DNA of 20,826 bases from Candidatus Hydrogenedens sp. (lineage in GTDB: Bacteria > Hydrogenedentota > Hydrogenedentia > Hydrogenedentales > Hydrogenedentaceae): assembly GCA_035378955.1 (NCBI GenBank), contig DAOSUS010000050.1:1-20826 (forward strand), in the 5' to 3' direction. The position numbers and the translations under genes were made by a program. How positions within the stretch are numbered: position 1 is the first letter of the stretch; each line of letters begins with the position of its first letter. A model generated the notes under the pieces. It saw only the letters and a program-made list of their open reading frames with translations, was not told the origin of the DNA and ran no database searches. Below, piece by piece: positions 7,738 through 13,713 of the stretch.

Positions 7738-7856
7738 GGGACAGTTGAATACAGCAATTGTATCCCGATGATTACACGCCTATCGGGAAAACAGTCTCAT
7801 ATTCTTACCTCCTTGAGTGCGTCATAACTTATCCCGTTATGACGCCATTTTTTTTG
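7738..7856 (+). ncRNA. Candidate small RNA 3' region or transcription attenuator
   Basis: A hairpin (TCCCGAT 7763-7769, ATCGGGA 7782-7788, 12-base loop) is followed by an unpaired stretch with ACCTCCTT, the exact complement of the AAGGAGGT Shine-Dalgarno, and then a perfect 10-bp terminator stem whose loop is TTATCCC. Unpaired CU-rich segments and C-rich loops are typical of base-pairing small RNAs in Gram-positive bacteria. No single 5' promoter stands out, so the 5' end is unknown. It could instead be a premature terminator in a leader of the zinc-ribbon gene. This is inference from structure alone. Confidence 0.4.
7819..7856 (+). terminator. Strong rho-independent terminator not adjacent to an upstream CDS
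   Basis: A perfect 10-bp stem, GCGTCATAAC (7819-7828) with GTTATGACGC (7836-7845), has a 7-base loop and is followed by CA and eight T. It has this polarity only on the plus strand. It lies over 420 bases after the GH2 stop and about 65 bases before the next ATG. Confidence 0.88.
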
Positions 7857-7883
7857 TATCAATAGTTTTTCTCTCTGTATGAT
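7854..7883 (+). promoter_or_regulatory. Probable promoter for the zinc-ribbon gene
   Basis: TTGTAT (7854-7859), an 18-base spacer and TATGAT (7878-7883), placed just after the terminator and about 26 bases before the ATG. A GGAG lies between it and the start codon. Confidence 0.5.
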
Positions 7884-7909
7884 ATTACTATTGGTATGGA
7901 GTTTAATTA

Positions 7910-8278
7910 ATGAATTTTTACAAATGTGATGCCTGTGGTAGAAATTTGAAGAAAGAAGAACTTCGTTATCGTGTCAAGATAGAAGTTTCCGCAATATACG
8001 AACAGAACGAAATTCATCTGGCTGATTTAATTCGAAATCATCAACAAGAAATACTACAATTGTTAAAAAGAATGGAAGAAATGAGTGCCGATGAATTGGA
8101 GGAACAAATTTACAAAAGTTTTGAATTTGACCTCTGCCCTACCTGTCACCGAGAGTATATAAAGTCCCCTCTCCATCTTACCGCAAGAAGCCCTCTTAAA
8201 GATGATGAGCAAAACACATATAAAATAACAGAAAGATTTTTACACTCATTGGTATTTGAACAAGAAAAAAAAGATTGA
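7910..8278 (+). CDS. Small zinc-ribbon-like protein of unknown function
   Basis: This 122-residue cytoplasmic protein has two cysteine pairs, C6-X2-C9 (KCDACGRNLKKEE) and C76-X2-C79 (LCPTCHREY), which together could bind one zinc ion. Between them lies a charged, probably helical stretch (about residues 34-68, HLADLIRNHQQEILQLLKRM) that could be a coiled coil or hairpin separating the two knuckles. The tail after about residue 85 is polar. GGAG lies eight bases before the ATG. I do not recognise a named family. The TPR gene begins 109 bases downstream with its own promoter element. Confidence 0.8.
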   Translation: MNFYKCDACGRNLKKEELRYRVKIEVSAIYEQNEIHLADLIRNHQQEILQLLKRMEEMSADELEEQIYKSFEFDLCPTCHREYIKSPLHLTARSPLKDDEQNTYKITERFLHSLVFEQEKKD

Positions 8279-8288
8279 AAGATTATTA

Positions 8289-8312
8289 TTGACAAAAAAT
8301 TTTTGCTATAAT
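8289..8312 (+). promoter_or_regulatory. Extended -10 promoter for the TPR gene
   Basis: TGC-TATAAT (8304-8312) is an extended -10 with a consensus hexamer. A TTGACA (8289-8294) lies upstream with only 12 bases between, too close for a standard -35, so the extended -10 probably carries recognition. It lies 75 bases before the ATG. Confidence 0.6.
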
Positions 8313-8387
8313 GATTTAAATTTTTTAGCACTGATTGTGGAAAAATACATTTATAAACAAAAAATTTTTCACCGGGAGTTATGATGA

Positions 8388-10571
8388 ATGAGTAATGAGA
8401 TGCCCGAAGAAATAGGTATCGGGGGAACATCTCTCAGTGACATTCTTGAAAAGGAATGGCAAAGCAAAATTGCAATGGTGGTGGAGTTGTTCCGGTCAAG
8501 GTCGTTTGCCCAGGCTTTGCCTCTCGCTCAGGAAGCATTACAATATGCAGAACAAAATTTTGAAGAGAGCGACCCTCGTTATGCCATCAGCCTGAATAAT
8601 ATGGCAGAAATATTAAGGGGACTTCGAAAATATGTGGATGCGGAAAGATTTGCCCAAAGGTCGTTGGATGTTCGCAGGAAATATTTAGGTGAAGAACATG
8701 AAGATGTAGCGAATAGTTGGCATACATTAGGGGTAATCTGTCATGAACAGAAAAAATATGCGGAAGCGGAAAAAGCCCACTCCAAAGCATTAGAAATACG
8801 AAGGAAAGTTTTGGGGCAAAGGCACGCCGATGTGGCTCGTTCGTTATATAATCTTGCGGGTTTGTATTTGACCATGAGGAAATATGCCGATGCGGAAAAG
8901 TGTTGTCAGGAGGCATTAGATATTCGCGAAAAAATTCTTGGTCCTTTTCATCATGATGTTGCTGCAACAGTTCAATTATTAGGAGATATATATCGGCAAC
9001 AAAACGACCTGGTTCTGGCGGAAAGTTTATACCGCAGGGCACTGGAAATACGGGAAAACACATTAGGACCCAATCATCCGGAAACGGCATTTACATTGAA
9101 CGCCTTAGGGGTATTATGTCATGGACAGGGAAAAATTAACGAGGCAATTTCTTATACAGAACGAGCTGTTCATTTGTATAAAACGATCTGGGGTGCTTCG
9201 AATTTAGATGTAGCCCGTGTCATTCATAACCTGGCGGGTTATTATCGTGCAGTAGGCAAATTTTACGAAGCAGAAAAGTTATATCAGGAAGCCCTATCCA
9301 TCAAACAAAACATGTTGCCCCCAAAACATCCGGATATGGCAATCACTTATTATCAATTAGCAGAGTTATATAAAGTTCAAGGATTTCCACAAAAAGCAGA
9401 GCCTTTGTGTGTGAAATGTCTCGAAATCTGGGAAGAGGCGTATGGTTCGGATGATGTTCATGTCGGTAATGCTTTATGTATTCTGGCGGAAGTATCGAAG
9501 TTTCTGGGGAAATTAGAAGAATCGGAAAAACATTACAAACGGGCGTTGGAAATCTGGAAAAAAATTTATGGTCCGGAACATCCGAATATAGCAACAACAT
9601 TAAACAATTTAGCAGAAACTTATCGTTTTCAAGAAAGGTATATAGAAGCAGAAAAATTATATCTTGATGCAATAGACCTGTGGCGAAGAATATCCGGACC
9701 GGAACATCCCAATGTGGCGATGGTTCTTGCTAATATAGGCGAATTGCGACAAACAGAAAGAAGGTATGAGGATGCTGAAAGGTATTATAGGCAGGCATTA
9801 CAAATACTGGAAAAAAGTTTAGGGACATTCAACAACGCTGTTGCCACATTGTATCATCAATTAGCCCGATTATTTGAATGCCAGGAGAAATACCCCGCTG
9901 CAGAAAGCTTGTATCGTCGTGCTTTAGAAATACGCGAAAAAGTTTTAGGACCGCTTCATCCTGAAGTTGCCACAATACTCCAAGATTTAGAAGCGTTATA
10001 TCTGGCACAAGGGAAATATGCCTCCGCAGAGCCACTATATTTACGCTCAATTACAATATGGAAGACAGCCTTCGGCGATATTGACCATCCCGATTTAGCC
10101 AGGTCTATGAATAATCTGGCAGGTGTCTATCAATCTCAGAGAAAATATAAAGAGGCTGAAGAATATTATTTAAAATCTTTAGATATGAAACGGAGATTTT
10201 TCGGCCCTCAACATCTGGAAGTTGCTAAAACAATGAATAATCTGGCATCCCTCTATTGCGACATGAAACGCTATCAGGAGGCAGAAGTGTTTTTCCAGGA
10301 TGCATTGGCTATCAAACAGCAATTTTTAGGGGCAGACCACCCTGAATTAGCAACTACCTATAACAATATGGGACTGCTATATCTTGAAATGAAACGATAT
10401 AAAGAATCCGAACTTTATTATATGAAGGCATTACAAATCTGGCAGAAAACCTGGGGTGAAAAAGACCCCTCTGTAATACTGGTTCTGAGGAGCATGCAGG
10501 ATTTATACAATCGGAGTGGTGAAAGAGAAAAATTAGAAATGATTCGGCAGAAACTAACCGCATTACTTTAA
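8388..10571 (+). CDS. Cytoplasmic tetratricopeptide repeat protein with 16 tandem 42-residue repeats
   Basis: This 727-residue protein lacks a signal peptide. After a 38-residue leader it is built almost wholly of kinesin-light-chain-type TPR units of 42 residues: 16 units fill residues 39-711, and a 16-residue helix closes the chain. Each unit follows KY-x-EAE-x-LY-x-AL-x-I-x-LG-x-HP-x-VA-x-LNNLA-x-LY-x-Q. Only unit 13 carries an extra residue (GDIDHPD). Such solenoids bind peptides or proteins; no enzymatic domain is attached. GGGAG nine bases upstream fits the ATG at 8388. Another ATG pair at 8381 and 8384 opens a frame that stops after four codons. Partners are unknown. The zinc-ribbon gene lies upstream and the foldase lipoprotein 93 bases downstream. 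Confidence 0.93.
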   Translation: MSNEMPEEIGIGGTSLSDILEKEWQSKIAMVVELFRSRSFAQALPLAQEALQYAEQNFEESDPRYAISLNNMAEILRGLRKYVDAERFAQRSLDVRRKYLGEEHEDVANSWHTLGVICHEQKKYAEAEKAHSKALEIRRKVLGQRHADVARSLYNLAGLYLTMRKYADAEKCCQEALDIREKILGPFHHDVAATVQLLGDIYRQQNDLVLAESLYRRALEIRENTLGPNHPETAFTLNALGVLCHGQGKINEAISYTERAVHLYKTIWGASNLDVARVIHNLAGYYRAVGKFYEAEKLYQEALSIKQNMLPPKHPDMAITYYQLAELYKVQGFPQKAEPLCVKCLEIWEEAYGSDDVHVGNALCILAEVSKFLGKLEESEKHYKRALEIWKKIYGPEHPNIATTLNNLAETYRFQERYIEAEKLYLDAIDLWRRISGPEHPNVAMVLANIGELRQTERRYEDAERYYRQALQILEKSLGTFNNAVATLYHQLARLFECQEKYPAAESLYRRALEIREKVLGPLHPEVATILQDLEALYLAQGKYASAEPLYLRSITIWKTAFGDIDHPDLARSMNNLAGVYQSQRKYKEAEEYYLKSLDMKRRFFGPQHLEVAKTMNNLASLYCDMKRYQEAEVFFQDALAIKQQFLGADHPELATTYNNMGLLYLEMKRYKESELYYMKALQIWQKTWGEKDPSVILVLRSMQDLYNRSGEREKLEMIRQKLTALL

Positions 10572-10664
10572 TTATCATGTCCCTTATTACCTATTTCCTT
10601 TCGTAAAATAATATAATATTTAAAAAAGTAAGATGAAATATTTCTTTATAAAACGGTTATTAGA

Positions 10665-11801
10665 ATGAAAAAATATCTGTTTGTAATACTTGTTTTTATT
10701 ATCCCGGCTTGTGGGCGAATTGGAGACCCAGAGACTATTAAGGTAGCAAGGATAGATAATGAATATATTACACGCGGGGATTTGTATAAAATCCTTCGAG
10801 AAATGGATGACCGTGAACGACCTAAAATTACCAGTCGTGGTGATTTTTTGCGCGTGTTAAATCAACAGATTGACCTGCGAATAAAAATCCCTTTAGGGAA
10901 AAAATTGGCGGAGGAAGGGAAAATCAAATTAAATCGTGATTTAGCACGGGAACAGTTTTTCCGTAGCTCCGGTGATGAACAGGAACAATTAAGGTCTATC
11001 TGGGAAATCCCTATACCTGAAGGCGATACGGTAACACCTCTTATGCAGGTATATAATTTAACTCCTGCTACATTACGGACAATGAAAGAGTATATCGAGC
11101 AGGAAACAGATAGAATTTATGAACGGTTATTGGGAGACCAGGCAATCGCTTATCTGGTTGGGGAAGATGTAAAAGCAGGGAAATTAAATGTTACACAGGA
11201 AGAATTGCAACGGGAATATAATTTAAAAAAAGATGATTATCATATATACGAGTCTATAAAATTTCGAGGGATTTTTGTCCCGACATCTGTTCCCAATTCA
11301 GCCAAAATATGCTCGGAATATCGAAGTCAAATAGACTCGGGCAAGAATTTTGATGACCTTATCAACGAGATACTCTTACAAAAGCAATCTACTGTAATTG
11401 CACCTGAGATACAAAATATTAAGATTAGTGAAAGTGAAATTGAAAACAATCCCAATTCAGCCCGTTTCCGTGGTTTCTGGTCTGTGGCTGAAAGTGTAGA
11501 AGAAGGAACTATTTTGGGTCCTGTATATATGCCTGAATTTCAAAGTATGGCTCAAGATGAAAAAGGGAATATGAAAACTCAGATAATGCCTGACTCTTAT
11601 GTCATATTAAAAGTTCTGGAACATCGTCCGGAACGAACTCCTACGATAGATGAAATTAAACATTTACTTGTGGCTCCTATTTTGATTGGTAAAAAAATGG
11701 AGGAATTAAGGAAATTACATAACGTTGAAATTTATGAAAAGAACCTTCCGGAACCTTCCTCCGCTCGTGACCAATTTACAAATCCATGGGAAGAACTTTA
11801 A
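10665..11801 (+). CDS. SurA/PrsA-like peptidyl-prolyl isomerase lipoprotein
   Basis: The 378-residue protein begins with a lipoprotein signal ending in the lipobox IPAC, with Cys16 as the lipidation site. Residues 26-160 resemble a SurA-type N-domain: a VARIDNEYITRGDLYKIL start, then LNQQIDLRIKIPLGKKLAEE and further helices. Residues about 195-350 are parvulin-like: KFRGIFV, IDSGKNFDDLINEILL, RFRGFWSVAESVEEGTILGP, VILKVLEHRPERTPTIDEIK. The parvulin core is divergent and may act as a holdase rather than an active isomerase. It probably folds exported proteins at the membrane. The Shine-Dalgarno is weak. The next gene starts 11-26 bases downstream, so the two are probably cotranscribed with the thioredoxin-like genes. 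Confidence 0.8.
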   Translation: MKKYLFVILVFIIPACGRIGDPETIKVARIDNEYITRGDLYKILREMDDRERPKITSRGDFLRVLNQQIDLRIKIPLGKKLAEEGKIKLNRDLAREQFFRSSGDEQEQLRSIWEIPIPEGDTVTPLMQVYNLTPATLRTMKEYIEQETDRIYERLLGDQAIAYLVGEDVKAGKLNVTQEELQREYNLKKDDYHIYESIKFRGIFVPTSVPNSAKICSEYRSQIDSGKNFDDLINEILLQKQSTVIAPEIQNIKISESEIENNPNSARFRGFWSVAESVEEGTILGPVYMPEFQSMAQDEKGNMKTQIMPDSYVILKVLEHRPERTPTIDEIKHLLVAPILIGKKMEELRKLHNVEIYEKNLPEPSSARDQFTNPWEEL

Positions 11802-11827
11802 AAACAAAATAAATGAAAGGAAACTTT

Positions 11828-12982
11828 ATGAATTCAATGGTCATTTTTAAACAGGTTATGATTGTGTTTGTTCTTATCGCATTGTTTGCTTACGGAGAAG
11901 AGACCCGCGATAGCAAGCAGATATTTCTTGACGCCGTAAAGCCTTTAAAAAATGCTGAATCTTATGAGGTTGAAGCAAAAGTTGTTTATTCTATCCATTC
12001 AGAAAAAACAGGTGATAAACCTGTAGAGATAGAACAAAAATTTAAAATTATTTCAAAAGGTAATGATTTAAACTTCTTATCGGTAGAAACCCAACAACAG
12101 GGGAATATTCAGATTTTCCGTAATGGCTCCAATTTAACCGTTTACTCAGAAAAAGATAAGAAATATATAGAACGAGAAGCCCCTAAAAATCCAAAATTGT
12201 TTTTGCTCATTGGGGGACCCGATTTGTTAGATTCTATTATCTTTGGAGACACGGAACTTCCTTCATCTCTTACAATTCAACAAGCAACCGAACCATCTGG
12301 AGCCCCAACACAAAACAATGAAAGTCAATTCCAGATAAAAATGGATAAAGGAGGAGAAATTAAGGTGTGGCTCGCTATGGGAAATGAACCTAAACTTACA
12401 AAAGTGCAATCCGAACTGCCCTCTAATGGTATTTCTTCAGGAGGAATTATGAATATTTACTTTGATAATTGGAAATTGAACTCTGTCAAGGATGAAAGTA
12501 TATTTAAATTTAACCCTCCGGAGGGTGTATCCAAAGTAGAAAAGAAAAAAGATGAAACGATAGAACAAAAAGCTCCAGATTTTACCCTATCCACTCTCGA
12601 TGGTAAAAAAGTTTCCTTAAAAGATTTTAAAGGTAAGAAAGTTGTTGTGCTGGACTTCTGGGCAATATGGTGTCCCCCTTGTCGTCGGGCCATGCCAATC
12701 GTTCAGGAGGTAAGTAATGAATTAAAAGATAAAGATGTAGTTTTCCTGGCTGTAAATGTTGATGAAGATAAAGCAAAAGTTCCCGATTTTGTTAAAAACG
12801 CTGGTATAACTTTAACAGTGCTTCTGGATACAGATGGTAAAGTCGCTAATTCTTACAATGTAACAAGTATCCCGCGTATGTTTATCATAGACAAGAATGG
12901 AATTATTAAGGCGGGACACTCCGGATTTTCTGCTGAAATGAAGGAAGAATTAAAAAAAGAAATATTGGAAGCGTTAAAATAA
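11828..12982 (+). CDS. Exported LolA/DUF2092-like domain fused to a TlpA/ResA-type thioredoxin
   Basis: The chosen ATG at 11828 follows an AAAGGAAA ribosome-binding site at six-base spacing and gives 384 residues. An in-frame ATG at 11813 would add five residues but lacks a site. A signal peptide covers about residues 1-20. Residues 25-225 (IFLDAVKPLKNAESYEVEAKV, KFKIISKGNDL, FRNGSNLTVYSEKDKKYIE, VWLAMGNEPKLTKVQ, FDNWKLN) resemble the beta-rich DUF2092/LolA-like fold that can bind hydrophobic ligands. Residues about 240-384 are a thioredoxin-like domain with KAPDFTLSTLDGKKVSLKDF, the WCPPC active site (281-285) and the cis-proline region TSIPRMFIID. It probably works as an extracytoplasmic thiol-disulfide oxidoreductase. 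The next thioredoxin-like gene starts 17 bases on. Confidence 0.85.
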   Translation: MNSMVIFKQVMIVFVLIALFAYGEETRDSKQIFLDAVKPLKNAESYEVEAKVVYSIHSEKTGDKPVEIEQKFKIISKGNDLNFLSVETQQQGNIQIFRNGSNLTVYSEKDKKYIEREAPKNPKLFLLIGGPDLLDSIIFGDTELPSSLTIQQATEPSGAPTQNNESQFQIKMDKGGEIKVWLAMGNEPKLTKVQSELPSNGISSGGIMNIYFDNWKLNSVKDESIFKFNPPEGVSKVEKKKDETIEQKAPDFTLSTLDGKKVSLKDFKGKKVVVLDFWAIWCPPCRRAMPIVQEVSNELKDKDVVFLAVNVDEDKAKVPDFVKNAGITLTVLLDTDGKVANSYNVTSIPRMFIIDKNGIIKAGHSGFSAEMKEELKKEILEALK

Positions 12983-12999
12983 GATTAAATAAAGATAAC

Positions 13000-13554
13000 T
13001 TGGACAAGGATTTTAATAGGTCAAGTTGGGGAAAAACTATTTGGGTAATTGCGTTAATTCTTATTGCCGGGTATTTTTCAGTCTCTTATGTTCTCGGTGT
13101 TAAGGAAAATTCCCATCCCCTCAAAGGACAGAAAGCCCCAAATTTAACGATTAAAAAGATAGACGGCTCAGAGGTGGAATTATCTTCTATCGTAAAAGGG
13201 AAAAAAGCAATTGTTATTGATTTCTGGGCAACCTGGTGCGGACCTTGTAGAAACGCTTTACCTGCTTTGGAAAAGTTATCTCGTAACTATGACCCCAACC
13301 AAGTTATCTTTCTTGGAATAAATGTATGGGATGGTAAAGTAGAAGAAATAAAAAAATTCTTAACGGAAAAGGATATAAAAACCGTTAATATATTTTTAGA
13401 GAAAGATGAAGAAACCAGCCAGAGATATTCTTTTAATGGTATTCCAGCCATCTTCGTTTTAGATGAAGATATGAAGGTTAATAATTACTTTTCAGGCTAT
13501 TCTCCTTATACAGATGCACAAATAAAAAGAGCCATTGATAAACTCATTAAATAA
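13000..13554 (+). CDS. Membrane-anchored TlpA/ResA-like thioredoxin, TTG start
   Basis: This 184-residue protein has one N-terminal membrane segment (about 13-33, TIWVIALILIAGYFSVSYVL) and an extracytoplasmic thioredoxin-like domain: KAPNLTIKKIDGSEVELSSI, DFWATWCGPC (WCGPC, 79-83) and FNGIPAIFVLDED with the cis-proline. It probably reduces disulfides in exported proteins, as ResA and CcmG do for apocytochromes, although no cytochrome gene is nearby. The start is taken as TTG at 13000 because no in-frame ATG lies between the previous gene and the membrane segment. The ribosome-binding site is poor, suggesting translational coupling to the gene ending 17 bases upstream. An AT-rich hairpin with five T follows at 13590-13628. 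Confidence 0.88.
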   Translation: MDKDFNRSSWGKTIWVIALILIAGYFSVSYVLGVKENSHPLKGQKAPNLTIKKIDGSEVELSSIVKGKKAIVIDFWATWCGPCRNALPALEKLSRNYDPNQVIFLGINVWDGKVEEIKKFLTEKDIKTVNIFLEKDEETSQRYSFNGIPAIFVLDEDMKVNNYFSGYSPYTDAQIKRAIDKLIK

Positions 13555-13589
13555 TTTTCTATCTTAAAAATTTAATTTCATCCCTATTC

Positions 13590-13628
13590 CTTACACAAGA
13601 ACAAAAACCCTTCCGCTTGTAAGTTTTT
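13590..13628 (+). terminator. Possible terminator after the foldase-thioredoxin operon
   Basis: CTTACACAAG (13590-13599) pairs with CTTGTAAG (13616-13623) except for a two-base bulge, followed by five T. The stem is short and AT-rich, so strength is doubtful. Confidence 0.45.
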
Positions 13629-13646
13629 GCGTAATTGATTTATACT
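13617..13646 (+). promoter_or_regulatory. Possible promoter for the E1-GH31 operon
   Basis: TTGTAA (13617-13622), an 18-base spacer and TATACT (13641-13646). The -35 overlaps the 3' arm of the putative terminator. The ATG of the E1 gene is 68 bases beyond the -10. Confidence 0.4.
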
Positions 13647-13713
13647 ATTTTGTCTTCACAGGCAATATCGGTTAAATAGTCAAATCTTGTTTTTTTAATA
13701 AAAGGAAATAAAA

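Larger units (their letters stand above)
7392..7909. other. 518-base intergenic region without a convincing protein gene
   Basis: This AT-rich stretch separates the GH2 gene from the zinc-ribbon gene. It holds a 7-bp hairpin (7650-7656 with 7668-7674), a second hairpin (7763-7769 with 7782-7788), an ACCTCCTT octamer (7807-7814), a strong terminator (7819-7856) and a promoter (7854-7883). A 79-codon open frame at 7588-7827 has no ribosome-binding site and no recognisable domain. Confidence 0.7.

Noticed and set aside
7588..7827. 79-codon plus-strand open frame in the long intergenic region
   Set aside because: No ribosome-binding site, no recognisable domain, and it runs into the terminator stem; composition fits AT-rich noncoding DNA.
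8289..8312. TTGACA and TATAAT as a standard sigma70 promoter for the TPR gene
   Set aside because: The spacer is only 12 bases; retained only as an extended -10 element.
8587..9090. 167-codon minus-strand open frame inside the TPR gene
   Set aside because: Antisense shadow of a repeat-coding gene; no ribosome-binding site or domain.
8500..10500. Regular 126-base periodicity that might suggest a repeat array
   Set aside because: Explained by tandem 42-residue TPR units in one reading frame; no identical repeats with spacers as in CRISPR.
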